From positions 1-64,000 of the forward strand of contig JAODTK010005823.1 of NCBI GenBank assembly GCA_026419785.1: DNA of 64,000 nucleotides, given 5' to 3'. Every line of letters begins with the position of its first letter. Within the stretch, counting starts at the first letter, position 1. Shown one piece after another: positions 1 to 11,286 of this stretch. The notes under the pieces were generated by a model. The model was not told the origin of the DNA. It searched no databases and saw only the letters and a list, made by a program, of their open reading frames with translations. The position numbers and the translations under genes were made by a program. Source of the DNA: Sclerodactyla briareus (Eukaryota; Echinodermata; Holothuroidea; Dendrochirotida; Sclerodactylidae).

Positions 1-479
1 CTATATGACAAAAGACCATTTCCGCTCCGATGCTTTTTTGGTAAGTGCAATTGCCATATCCTTCTAAGGAAAGGCCCATGACACAACTTTGTGAGTTTGT
101 TGTCCTGATAGTGTCATACTAGTGAAAATCAGACAAAAGTTGAACTGATTGGTTGAAGTTTGGTCATCTCTGGTAGTCCTCGTCTCACGGGGTTGTTTGT
201 TGTTTTCCTCTCATGTTTGTGTAGATGCAATTCTCAGGACACGGATCCAGGGGGGGCACATCCAGCGCGCCCCCCCCCCACTAAAAAATCTGAGAGGGAT
301 TTTTTTTTTTGGCGCGTCGAGCCGTTGAGTTAAAGGTGCAACAAGCCCAATCTGCCCATCGGTCCACAGTCAGAAGAGCACCACGATGCAGGGTGGTTGC
401 TAGTATTAGGTCTCAGATGCTCAAAAGCTATCGATAGCTAGGCACGGGCAAACGTATTATTAGTTACGGAATGATGGCG
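1..479. other. Unassigned flank, no gene seen
   Basis: No coding exon, RNA gene or clear repeat boundary was recognised. A long C run and a T run occur at about 262-310. A possible splice donor (GGTAAGTG) near base 40 has no recognisable exon before it. If the S6 kinase gene on the minus strand continues past the window start, this stretch is intronic. Confidence 0.5.
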
Positions 480-1055
480 CTGTCAGGGCTATAATAGTTT
501 GCGACAACATTGTGGTGATTTCCCGAGGTAGAGCGGCAACGCGCGTGAAGTGTTGCGGCGAAAACAAACATGCTTAGATGATGAAGAAGAAACATTTAGG
601 GCGGCAGATTTGTAGCAATGGGCTGTCACCCACAGCGGTGGGGACGGGGGACACTTTTGAAGGTTGGGGGGGGTTATAATATCGTTGTCCCACCCCCCCA
701 CATTTCCGTAATAAAAAATAAATAGGCACATTGCCCGATTTTGTGTCACTCTAAACTGATTCAATTTTTTGTCTAACCAAAAAAAAATCGCGTCGGAAAT
801 TTTCTTAAGTCCACTAATTCCAGTGGTGCGGACCCAGGGGAAGATCTGGACCCGGACTAGGGCCGAATTCGAAAGGATTACCCCCATGTGTTTCATACGA
901 ATTCCGAATTTTAAATCGAATAGCCAAAAGTGCTAAGTTGTTTTGCGCGAAATGTCGTTTATACAGGGTTGTAGGGGAAAATATGCGATTGAAATGCTTA
1001 GAATCATTTTGTTCACTCAAATAATTCAGCCTTGGGGGAAGGACTGCCTCCCCCC
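480..1055 (-). repeat. Dispersed repeat R1, distal part, split by LTR element
   Basis: Read on the minus strand this matches 26830-27290. Shared blocks include the stretch 'ttagtggacttaag' with its flanks, the G-rich block near 660-710, and the block ending in 'cttgggggaaggactgcctccccc'. The match stops at base 1055, where the Gmr1-type LTR begins, and resumes at 8347. It has no conserved coding capacity. The G and C runs suggest a non-autonomous transposon derivative. Confidence 0.75.
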
Positions 1056-2095
1056 TGTTACGCCATTTGAATATTATATATTATTTTACTGAAAGAGCAG
1101 CCATCTTATACAATATATTTTAGTGTGATCGTTCCAGTAATTATTAGGAGCGGCAGCAACTCTGTTGTGATGGACGCTGCTGATGTAACCGACATGAGCG
1201 GTTATTGACGTTTGAATTGAGTTGTTTACGTCGGGCTTAAGACTACACGGAGCTGGAGGAGAGAGGGAGCTTTCCCAGTTCGTTATAGATTGGTTTGAGT
1301 CGGAGCTGGCGGCTGGAGAGACTGGCGTGAAGCGAGGTGAAACACTGGACCTATAATGATGATAACTTTGAATGTTTTTTGGAGGAGAACTAAAATAGCT
1401 TGGATTTGGTACTTTCTGCGGCTAGCCCCCGATGAGGAGTGATGCCCGAAGTCGCTGCTCTGGAAAACTGGAACTATGTAGGGAAGTGTTTCTACATTCG
1501 TTTACCAACGGGGTGCATGATTGTCAACACCCAGATATTGCTTAATAATCGCCAAACAAAACTGGGCGACCGCCTCGCCGCGGTGAAGATCTTCTTGGAA
1601 CTCGGGGGGCCAACCCTGGATTTGCGCGGGACCCGAAATCGTGCAACCCTGGATTTTTCGCGGGACCATGGATAATCGTGCAACCCTGGCTTTTTCGCGG
1701 GACCCTGGTTAATCGTGTTGCAAACCATGATTTTCGCGGGAACCTGGATAAACGCGCAACCCTGGATTTTTCGCGGAACCCTGGATAATCGTGAACCTGG
1801 ATTTTTCGCCGGACCCTGGATAAAAAGCGCAACCTGGATAAACGCGGACGGGGTACCCGCGATTTTATCTGTGTAGGCCAACGCAAATGAGGAAACCGTT
1901 TGGGACACATAAACTTTCACGGAGTACCCACCGTTATGAGTATGTTACTTTATCATTATGGCGAAGTACAATGATTGCACAAGATTGTAAATGCCATGAT
2001 TTGTGATGTGAGAGGACTGAGAGATACAGTTTTGTTATCTTACTTGCAAGCTAGTGGTGTTTTATGCCCATACTTGATCACCAAGGGACCTAACA
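1056..2095 (+). repeat. 5' LTR of Gmr1-type element
   Basis: About 1,040 bp, pairing with 7298-8346. It begins TGTTACGCC and ends TAACA, giving TG...CA termini. Bases 1608-1862 hold an internal tandem array. The two LTRs differ by many substitutions and single-base indels. A primer-binding site should follow at 2096; a TGGGGCGG-like stretch is there but I could not assign a tRNA. Confidence 0.9.
1608..1862 (+). repeat. ~36-bp tandem repeats inside 5' LTR
   Basis: About seven imperfect units alternate 'aaccctggatttttcgcggg' with 'accctggataatcgtgc'. Each unit looks like two diverged halves that both start CCCTGGAT. The same array is at 7858-8114 in the 3' LTR, with a different arrangement of units. 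Confidence 0.88.
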
Positions 2096-2499
2096 TATTG
2101 GGGCGGCATATACCAAATGGTATTTGTACCTCCATCGGGAGCTAGCCACTATCATTCTAATGGAGATAGGATATAGTGTTCTTGGAATGTTGGGTTTGCC
2201 TATAATTAGGTATATCCAGGTGTGTAAGGATATGATAAATCCTTATGACAAAATCGGCACACAGCCTGTTATAGGACAAAATTCCTTTGCCTGCTTTAAA
2301 GCTCCTTGGCTTGTAGTTGTGGAAAATCCAAAGCTGGCAGCTATTTTCTGCATTAGAGGGTAATGCAAACATTACCTAGATTTTGGTAGTAAAACACAAA
2401 TTAACCATGTGTTTTGGTGATCAGGGTTTATTTTCTTATGGCATATAATGGCATCAGAATTGGCGTTCAGTCCCCTTCTGCAGAAGCATTAGGAAGATC

Positions 2500-3580
2500 T
2501 AAAGAAATCAGAGTTGCTGGAAAATAGCCAAACATGTTATAATCTGGAGCATTAAAACGTCACTACGACAAGAAGAAGTAAAACAAGCTCTACTGGAATA
2601 TTTGGTGGATGAAAATATCCTTCCAGAATCGGCATTGCCACAACTACCCTCATGGATAGTGTTGACGAAAAATGCTATAGCGATTGAAAAAGCGGAGTTG
2701 GAAATTGAAACAGAAGAAAGAGGGAAATGAAAGTCCAAACAGGCAAATCAAATGAGAAACAAATGGAAATTGACAAAGAGTTAAAACTCAAGAATTAGAG
2801 CGAAGCCCAATCCAAAACGCACAGAACAAATTTTGACAATAAAAGCGCTAATTTCCACAGTCCCAAATTCATGAGGCTGATGTTGACAAATATTTTGCGC
2901 AATTGAGAAACTGGAAAAATTTTCACTGTCTGGCCAAACAAAGGTGGGCTATTTGCTGCACGTGCTTTATCGGGTAAGGCTTGGAAGTGTCAGCGGCCCT
3001 AGCGGTTGAACAAAGTAACAGACCTATGAGCTGGTAAAGAAGGAAATTTGAAAAGCTTATGCGTGCTTCCGGAAGCCTATAGGCAAAATTACGGCAGTAT
3101 GTAAAACGTGAGGATCAAACTTATGTCGAATTTGCAAGCGAAAGGAAGACTCTGTTAGCACGGTGTGTCTCTCAAAAGAAATAAATGGACAGGCAAAAAC
3201 TGCGTCAGCTTGTGCTGGTTGAGGAATTCAAACGTAGGGTAACCCCTGAAATTTAGGTATTTCTAGATGAGCGGGATGTAAAAGATTTGGCACACGCCGC
3301 AACATTGGCTGAGGATTATGCGCTCGCACACAAATCTAAACCGCATTGAACAAACTAAGTCAGGGCCATTCAACTCAGTTCAATCGCCCTAAAACAACAT
3401 GGTCAAAAATGACAAAACAAAAAGTGACTCAAAGGAAAATTGGAGCAAAAACCAAACATCTTCAAAAGACAAGTGTGACTACTCTAAGAGAACTGGTCAG
3501 TCCAGAGTTCATGTTGGCTCTACAAGGGAGAAACGTGTTTTGGAAAATAAAAACAAAAATGTTGCCATGGTCACACTAAG
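2500..3580 (+). pseudogene. gag region of Gmr1-type element (SCAN-like), broken
   Basis: Decayed plus-strand coding region for the capsid polyprotein. Segments read as a helical, charged N-terminal part (2560-2740) and a capsid part (2890-3345) resembling the Gmr1 Gag family from which the vertebrate SCAN domain is thought to derive (established knowledge; similarity judged by eye). At about 3471-3530 a zinc-knuckle position is recognisable, but only the first cysteine survives: the second Cys reads Ser, the His reads Gln and the last Cys reads Val. Many stops and frame changes rule out function as read. Confidence 0.65.
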
Positions 3581-3599
3581 CAACCAACTCTGATAAACT

Positions 3600-4000
3600 T
3601 GGAACTACCAGGCTAAACAGGCGAACACAAAACTGGTTGTTGAAGAGGGATTAAGGCCTTTATATCAGAAGGTCAGTTGCACTAGTAGATGCCAAGATAC
3701 ACGAAGTACCAATAACAATTTTAAGGGACCACAGCAGCAAGACGGTCCGTATATTGCAGGGTTGTGTACCCTTTTCAGCTGGAGCTATACGGGTCAAATC
3801 TGAGGTTACGGGATAGAGTGAATCATAGATGTGCCTCTTCACGAACCGGTATTTAGAGTCCAGGGTTTGTTATGGTAAAGTTCAAGGAGGGGTTTCGGCC
3901 AAATTTGCCTGCCAGGGTGAATGTGTTATGGGTAATGACTGGTCCGGGGATATAAAGTTTCCCTGATGTCAAACTTGTTGAAACTCCTTCATCTGGAGAG
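3600..4000 (+). pseudogene. Retroviral-type aspartic protease region, broken
   Basis: Lies between gag and integrase, the expected place. Around 3721-3740 an Asp codon is followed by bases compatible with a degraded D-T-G active site. The hydrophobic run after it ('cccttttcagctggagc') and a 'gggtaatgactggtccgggg' block fit the protease C-terminal part. Several stops interrupt it. Assigned mainly from order and short motif fragments. Confidence 0.5.
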
Positions 4001-4379
4001 GAGCCACATCACTTGGAGGATGAAGTGCGGGTCTATTTCCAGCCTGTGCGGTTACAGACGCCATGTAGAGGAATGCCAAAATGCAGTCGGGACAGTGACA
4101 TAAATTGGCTGACACCTTTATGGGTAACTTGGATGAAGTTGGTGGGGAGGAGAATGTATAAAAGTTAATCAGCCTGCCATCGGGAAGAATCTGAGCAATT
4201 CTGGACAGAGGTTCACTTAATAACAGAACAGGGAAAGGACCCTGTTGTATTGAAACTAGCCAAAATTGCGCTAGATGACTGTGAGGCAGAGAAAGTCCCT
4301 CTTGCCTCGACTACAATTCACGGATTCTTATGAGGGAAGTGGAGGCCACCTGGACTTCCGTAGACGGGTTGTCAACAGA

Positions 4380-5460
4380 TCGTGATACCGAAAGTCTATC
4401 GGGACGACATACTATACATGGCTCATGGGGCTCCACTGGCTGGACATCTAGGCATAAACAAAACATATGACAAGGTGTTAAATCACTCTATGGCTAGGCT
4501 GAACAGAGATGTGGTGCAATTTGCAAAACGTGTCATACGGTGACAGGTGGTAGGGGCTAAGCCCAAACCAAACAATTCCCCCTGCACCACCATTAAAGCC
4601 GATTCCTGCGTTTGAGGAGCCATCGCAGGATCCTCACGACTGCGTTGGTCCACTGCCAAAACTAAGGCAGGAAATCAGTACATGCTTACGATAATGTGCG
4701 GCATAACACGTTTACCTGAGCGTTTCCGCTCGAAACATAACTGCACCTAGGCATAACAAAGGCGCTGATTAGGTTCTACTCTTGTGGGATTCCAACGTCC
4801 AGACAATCTGACCAAGGGTTAATTCATGTCAAAAGCTGTTTCAGCAGGTAATGTGCAACTTGGATTAAACAGGAAAGGTCTTTAGTCCTACAACCCACAA
4901 AGTTCAAGGGGCCCTATAGAGCGGTTCCACCAGACCCTGAAGAACATGATCAGGTCCTATTGCTTTGATCAGCGCACGCGCCACCCCCTCCCGCCGGCCC
5001 AAGGGATGCCGGGGAAGTTCCTTTGCTTCTTCTTGCCGTTCGTGAGGCTAAACAGTCATCCTGAGGTTCGCACCAAGTATGAGTTGGTATTTCGGGTCAC
5101 AGACTACACAGAGATGGACCAGGCCGTGACGGGCCTCTGAAACTCCTGCAAGAGAAGTGGATGGATGGTCCAGGATCCAAACATCCTGGATTAGTTCCAA
5201 TTTAGGAGCGTTCATTAAAGCATGTGACATAGCTAGGGAAAACATGAAAGATGCACAGCCAAAATGAAACGAACACTTACCGATGTTAAAGCAGTAGATA
5301 GGCAGTTTGGCTGGGGGACAAAGTTGTTGCCATTACCTATCGAGGTCAGTGCCTACAAGCAAGGTACTCAGGACCTTACGTAATTGATAGGAAAATCAGT
5401 GACGTTGGACTACAGGGTTCTCACTCCAGATCGAAAAGAAAGTTATGCGTGTTTGCCAGG
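4380..5460 (+). pseudogene. Integrase region, upstream of RT, broken
   Basis: The N-terminal zinc-binding module is visible at 4420-4560, with two His in AHGAPLAGHLGINKTY and a Cys pair near 4530. The catalytic core follows: the first Asp region near 4645 (GACTGCGTTGG), the second near 4806 (CAATCTGACCAAGGG) and the Glu motif IERFHQTLKNM at 4916-4950. Downstream sequence (5280-5460) reads as a C-terminal basic tail. This integrase precedes the reverse transcriptase by more than 400 bp, so it is not the usual gypsy order. Frame changes and stops occur throughout. Confidence 0.82.
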
Positions 5461-5879
5461 TTAACATGATGAAACGATACCATGATAGTTGATAATTCCA
5501 CCTGATGCTGATTAGTGAGGGCATGTGGCCGATTTGTCGCCGGTAAGATTGTTGCTGTTGGACCCGTTTTGTGTGTTGAACAAATAGTGAACTGCCACTA
5601 GTGCGCAGATGGGACTGGGTGTGAATCGTACCCTAACAGGGCGAAGTGCTCAATTTGAGAGCACACCTGTGACACCAAAGTTACAAAATTCAGATGTGTT
5701 GTCGAACCTGGATGGCAAAACTTTAGCCATCTAGACTAACTTCAAAGGGGTCAAGTAACGGAGCTCATTTGGGACAATACAACGTGTTTCTGATACTCAT
5801 TCCAAACAAACCTAGTCTGCCATGATGTCGAACGAAGTCGGGGGAGTGTCAGCCCATAAAGCAGACCTTATCGTATAAC

Positions 5880-6640
5880 CCAGTAAATGGTGGAACTCAA
5901 GAAAGAAGTTCAATATATGTTAGGAATGAATAATTGAGCCATGTGAAAGTGATTGGTCATCTCCGGTCATCCTGGTGCCCAAACCTGATGGACTTCCGTT
6001 TCTGCACGATTATAGAAAGGTAAATGCGGTCACCAAGTCTGACAACTTTCCAATCCCGAGAGTAGATGACTGTATAGACAAAATTGGTGGAGCAAAGTTC
6101 GTAACAAAAATTTGACTTACCTAAAAGGCTAATGGCATATATTCCGCTAACTGAGCGGGCAAAGGATCTATCGGCGTTTGCAACCCCGGACGGGTTGTAC
6201 CGCTACAAGTTATGACCGTTTGCGATGAAAAATGCCCAATGACGTTCAGAGGATGATCAATCACATCACGGCTGACCAGGTAATTGTGAAGATATAGCGT
6301 GACCTCGTAGGTTAGGTGATACCTGGGATGATCATTGATGCTACAGGGACCTTTTTGACGACTAAAGTCAGCGAACCTGAAAGTCCCAGTTACTCTGGGA
6401 AACAGTGATTTTCCAAAGACGTGTTCATTTATTAGGACTATGTCGTAGGGCAAGGGACACATTCAACCCATCAGAGCAAGGTGGAGCGATCTCAGATTGC
6501 CCTACTCCGGAAAATAAGAAGGACGTATGCGGTTCTAGGTAGGGTGGGTTACTATCGTCGTACTGCCAAATTTCGGCAAAATTGTTGCCCCTATGATCAC
6601 TGATGGTTAAAAAGGTAAAATTTGAGTGGGATGACTCATG
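5880..6640 (+). pseudogene. Reverse transcriptase region of Gmr1-type element, broken
   Basis: Short recognisable blocks in order: a W-S-S-P-like entry block near 5950-5990, an L-x-D-Y-R-K-V-N-like block near 6008-6030, FPIPRVDDCIDKIGG near 6045-6090, a PFxMKNA block near 6206-6232, and a degraded Y-I-D-D box near 6293-6312 in which the reading frame is lost. This is Ty3/gypsy-type palm architecture. No uninterrupted frame spans two blocks. Confidence 0.8.
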
Positions 6641-6659
6641 CAGAGGCTTTAGAGAGTCA

Positions 6660-7080
6660 AAACTATATTGATGAACTCTACGGTGCTTCAAGCCACCAAT
6701 TTTGATGCACAATTAAAATTGTATATTGAAGCTAGTGATGTGGATGCTGGAGGTGTGTTGATCCCGGAGGGACTCAAAAGGGATCGATCAACCGATCGGC
6801 TATTTCTCAAAAAAGTTTAACAAGAGCGAGAAAACTATTCCACAATAGAGAAGAAAACCTAGCTCTGTTGTTGGCACTACAACATTTCAATGTGTATCTG
6901 AGTCAGTTAGGTTTCCAATTGTTGTAATACGATCATAACCCCTAACTTCATTCAGAAAATGAAGAAGAATGCAATCAGCGGTTGTTGAGATGGAGTCTGA
7001 GCCTCCAAGAGTATGATCTAATAAGAAGCATGTTCCAGGCAGGATAATAATCATGCTGATGCACTATCCAGGATCAGTTA
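6660..7080 (+). pseudogene. RNase H region of Gmr1-type element, broken
   Basis: The block around 6690-6770 reads as the first RNase H strand with the catalytic Asp (LYIEASDVDAGGVL). Later blocks near 6850-7075 resemble the E-x-x-A-L and D-A-L-S regions that end gypsy RNase H. The 3' LTR follows after ~220 bp with no integrase after it, which confirms the altered order. Confidence 0.75.
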
Positions 7081-7297
7081 ATGTGAGTGCAATGCTGTCT
7101 GTAGCAAGTGGTTATGATAAGAGCAGGAGATACTATTCATGTAAATGCAATAGTATTATTTTGTTGCTGTGTAGGCCTATTTGAGTTCTTATGTTACGTG
7201 TTCTTAGGTTTTTGTGCGTTAGCTTTTGATTTATAGAGGGGTAGATTTTAAGTTTCGGTGCTCTTCCAAACTTTTTTTTAAGGGGAAGAGTGAAGGG

Positions 7298-8346
7298 TGT
7301 ACGCCATTTCGACTATTATATATTATTTTACGAACGAGCGCCATCATATACAATCTATTTTATGTGATCGTGTTCTAGTAATAGAAGCGGACACGCAACT
7401 CTGTTGTGATGGACGCTTTTGCTGTATGTAACGACATGAGCGGTTGGTTTGGACGTTTGTGAAATTGAGTTTTACGTCCGGCTAAGACTACACGGAGGAG
7501 TGGAGAGAGAGGGCTCTTACCAAGGTTCGGTTGAGAGGGTTTTGGAGTCGGAGCTGCGGGTAGGTGGAAGGAGACGGCGTGAAGCGAGGAAGACCATGCG
7601 ACTTATAATGATGATAACTTTTGAAGTTCTTTTGGAGGGAACTAAAATCGCATTGGCAGTCTTGGTACTTTATGCGGCTAGTCCACGATGACGGGTGATC
7701 CCGAAGTCGCTGATCTGGAACTGGAACTGGAACTATGTAGGGAAGTTGGTTCTACGATTCGTTTACAAACGGGTGCCTGCTCACACCCATGATATTGCTA
7801 TAATCGAAAAACAAAACTTGGCGATCGCCCCGGGGAAGATCTTCTTGGAACCGGTTGGCAACCCGGGATTTCGCGGGGACCAGGGCTATTCGTGCAACCC
7901 TGGAATTTTCGCGGGCGGGACCCGGGATAAGCGTGCAACCCTGGATTTTTCGCGGAACCCTGGATTAATCGTGCAACCTGGATGTTGCGCGGGACCATGG
8001 ATTAAAGCGCGCAACCATGGATTTTCGCGGGACCCTGGATTAATTCGTGCAACCTGGATGTTCGCGGGGACCCGGATAAAGCGCAACCCGTGGATAAACG
8101 CGGTACCCTGGATTTATCTGTGTACGCCAACGCAATTGAGGGAAACCGTTTTTGGGACACATAACTTTCACCGGAAGTTACCCTACCGTATATGAGTATG
8201 TTACTTTTCTTATGGCTAAGTACAATGATTTGCAATTATGAAAATTGCCATGCATGAGTTGTGATGTGAGAGATGAGCGAAATACAGTTTTGTTATTTAT
8301 TGCCTCTAGTTGGTTGTTCTGCATACTGATCACCAAGGGACCTAAC
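7298..8346 (+). repeat. 3' LTR of Gmr1-type element
   Basis: About 1,049 bp, collinear with 1056-2095, including the tandem array at 7858-8114. It starts TGTACGCC right after the purine tract. Its end (CCTAAC) merges into a 15-C run, so the exact boundary is uncertain by a few bases. Confidence 0.9.
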
Positions 8347-8645
8347 CCCCCCCCCCCCCCCAAATTTTTCTGACGGAAAAAGTTGTAAAAAATTTGGAAA
8401 GGAAAAAAATAAAAAAATTAAAAAATGTGTAATTTTTGCAGACTTTCGATAAAATGCACGGGGAAAACACGCAAATTTTCTGCACGCTTCGCGCGCCGGC
8501 AGTTCCCAATGACCGACTTCTTGTAAAATTCGAGTTGACAAAATTTTTTTTTGAAGGTCAAGTACGCCTAGCTTTCCCTTGATCCAACCAGGGACGGTTA
8601 GGTATAGGACCTCTGGGACTTCCCGACGCAAACAAAGCCAGAGAG
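8347..8645 (-). repeat. Dispersed repeat R1, proximal part
   Basis: On the minus strand this matches 26540-26830: a block near GGGAAAGC(A)ATAGGCGTACT, a GCGCGAAGCG palindrome, then an A/T-rich stretch with 'tgcattttatcga' and a C/G run. It is the other half of the R1 copy interrupted by the LTR element. Confidence 0.8.
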
Positions 8646-11228
8646 AAAGAAAAGGTAATAAAAATAAATACCATGTGTGACATTCGGTAAATCATTTTAG
8701 TATGCACAATGACACTTTTTGGTGTTGCTTATCCTCAAACACACATGTAGAGGGGTGCTATTGAAGCTTGGAAAAGTGCTATTTCCGTTGATCTGGAGAG
8801 TATGAGAATCTGAAAATTTCTTGGTACGCTTCGCGCCAACTGATCTGGCGCTCCGCTTAGATGGTCAATTGCATTCTACTGGTCCTCCCCCCCCCACTTT
8901 TCAAAACGGATCGACGCCCCTGTTTGTAACTACATTGTTTGTCGTCACGCGTGGGGGTAAATGTCCCATGAGGATCCTTCGGTCATAGATAGCTATTGTG
9001 TGAAGACGAATTATTGATTTACGGTTTATTTGCCATTTTCTCATCTGGATTTAACCGGTTGCATGCGTGCATATGGGATTGGTTTCTGTACTCGATTCAC
9101 ATCACGAAAATCACCCCACCCCTCTTGGAAGAAATGTGTATCCTCCCTGTGTCAGTATTGTGTCTATAAGGTGCCACCAATAATTTTACTTACCATGAGT
9201 GATTGAGAGACAAACGTACATGGCATTTCGTAGGACTCGTGTTTCGGACTTATCAGTACACCAAAATTGACAAATATAACTTTTTCATAATTTTCTCTGA
9301 GAAATGCCCTCATTCTATATCACAGGATCCTGTCACTTCAGTAGAATGTTTTCAGCTTGATCAGGCGTTTCGGGCAAAGCTTGGGCTAATCCGATGTTTG
9401 GGAGAAATACAGTCTCAATATCTTTCGCAAAATGACCCATCATTTTCACCCCAAAAAAATAGATTTCTTGTACTCCCCCCTCCCCCGAAAGCTCGACACG
9501 TCAACTTAGCCTTGATCTGGGCAATTGATGCCTGTGCTCTTTGTGTGCGAGTGGTAGACCTCCCGTGATCTCAGATGACCTTCAAATTCATCCAAAATAA
9601 TTTCACTCATCACGATTGCGATTATGAAAAGAGTCAAATCCATAAGCGCAGTGGAGCTCTTTGTGAGACTTGTGGTCCATCACAAAGCAAACAAAAATGT
9701 GTATATTTTGGGATCACTACTTGCAAAATTGTTGTTAGTACTAACATTGAAGTGTGTAAATACAGGAGCTAGTCTTAATGGACCACCAGGTGTGCCTCCA
9801 AAATCCATGAAACAATCATTTCAGAATCTTTTGGTTATGCTTTCTTCCACGAAATAGATGAGAAATGCCGTTTCCGTCTGCCTGGGAGGCTCTCAGACCA
9901 GAAACTTTTGTGTGCGCTCCGCGCAAACCTGGTGGTGCTACGCACCTAAGATGGTCAACATGAGAATCCAGATGCATTGGCCCCACACACTCCCAGACTC
10001 GGCCACCACCCATGGCCCCTTACTAAAAAATATCTGGTAAGCCACTGATACAGTACGCGCGTCAAATCAATAACAGTTCATATCTAGGGGCGTTCAGCGC
10101 CACCCCCCCCCCCCTCCCCCGATTGGGTTCGCGGACTCCTGCGCTCCATATCTCCTCCAAAAATATATTGTGTTGAAATGTTGTGGGGCCCCCTCAACTG
10201 GATCCACCCCGTTCCTGGGATTCCTTGCCCCAAACTCATTGTCTCGAACAATATGAAGACATTTTTAGGGGAATTTCATGAGCATTTTCAGGACTTCCTA
10301 GGTCTTGAAAATAACGTTAGTAGATTCAATGACTTTCCACGCCACATAAGAACTTGTATCAGCCTATTGTAAAAGCCTTTAACTACATCCGTTTTTAATT
10401 CCAAGAACACATACCACACTCACAATGATAACTGTGGTTTACCGCACAACCCTACGTGACTGAATGCAACTCCCTAAACCACAACATGACAAACTCAGTT
10501 TTTGGCCCAGCAAATTGCAGACAGCTGGTTCGCTAAACCAGCAGGCAGATAGTGGCATTGAACCTGGTAATTTTCTCATGTGAGACTCACTCTCTACTCT
10601 ACTACTTACTAAACAATATTACCATCCAAACGAACTATTTCCAATTCCGTTCTTTGCAATCCCATGGGCCTATTTTTTTCCCCAATAGCATACTGTAATG
10701 GAGATGGCAAAAAAAAAAAAAAAACGTGAAACAGCCAGAGAACACTAGCTACGAATACGGAAGACAAGCAAAACTAATAGCATAAGATTTCAATTCAGTT
10801 GTTGTGAAAAAAAATTCTGACAGGCTGATCTTATTGACATTTTCCTCATTAGCCCTCGATAGAGGAATCAGATTGGCTGGGAGTTATGTTTACACCATTA
10901 GATCAGTGACAAAAATATCCGTCTGTGAAGAATAGAAATCTGTTAGTCATCCTGTTACATATTAGTGAACATAATTCATCAGATCAGAATCGTTGCTCCC
11001 CCAACACTGATACAACTACAAAATTTCATTGAAATTGGTTCACCAGTTTTAGTGTGATTCTCCTCCACGGGAGTGACTACATGCACATGTGAAATTGTCG
11101 CTAAGTCTCCTGACCTTTATTCAGGCAGCTCCTAACATTCTTCCAGAGTCATTTGTCACACTGTAGAGTGCACACCTAAGCAGTGACGAACCCTTCCCTC
11201 CGACTGTATCGATTATTTGAATACTTAC
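8646..11228. other. Probable S6 kinase intron 6 with repeat debris
   Basis: No coding exon is recognisable. Palindromic CGC-rich motifs (TACGCTTCGCGCCAACTG near 8823; GTGCGCTCCGCGCAAACC near 9912) mark fragments of dispersed repeats. A C run lies at about 10099-10116 and an A run at about 10710. Open frames here look like chance. Confidence 0.5.
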
Positions 11229-11286
11229 GCTGCTGTGTCTTCCATAACTATTCCTTCTCTCTCTACATGTACACAAAGCTCCCCAC
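11229..11286 (-). CDS. RPS6KB1: p70 S6 kinase exon 6 (GELF-equivalent segment)
   Basis: A 58-nt exon on the minus strand between a good acceptor (cccttgtttgcag) and donor (gtaagtat). In the phase set by exon 5 it reads GGELCVHVEREGIVMEDTAA, close to the vertebrate S6K segment starting GGELFMQLEREGIF. This is the hinge to alpha-D part of the kinase domain. The first intron phase agrees with the family. F-to-C and Q-to-H changes at conserved positions could be sequence errors. The next exon, which should carry the HRD-type and DFG motifs, is not visible downstream. Confidence 0.9.

Larger units (their letters stand above)
1056..8346 (+). mobile_element. Gmr1-type Ty3/gypsy LTR retrotransposon, decayed
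   Basis: A 7.3-kb element with two ~1.04-kb LTRs starting TGT(T)ACGCC and ending CCTAAC(A). A purine tract (AAGGGGAAGAGTGAAGGG) abuts the 3' LTR. Internal order on the plus strand is gag, protease, integrase, reverse transcriptase, RNase H. Integrase before reverse transcriptase is the copia-like order; within Ty3/gypsy it was described for the deuterostome Gmr1 group (established knowledge). All domains are broken by stops and one-base shifts, so no intact polyprotein exists as read. Five C residues at each edge are compatible with a 5-bp target duplication, but the site is a C run and this cannot be proven. The element sits inside repeat R1. Confidence 0.9.

Noticed and set aside
1492..1920. 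Long minus-strand frames across the LTR array
   Set aside because: They exist because a ~36-bp repeat free of stops in several frames is copied many times, so the repeated PR(K/E)-type peptide is not a protein.
9185..9330. S6 kinase exon 7 before the donor gtaagtaaaatt near 9195
   Set aside because: A good donor sits after ...CATG, but the sequence upstream lacks any RDLKPEN-like motif in all frames.
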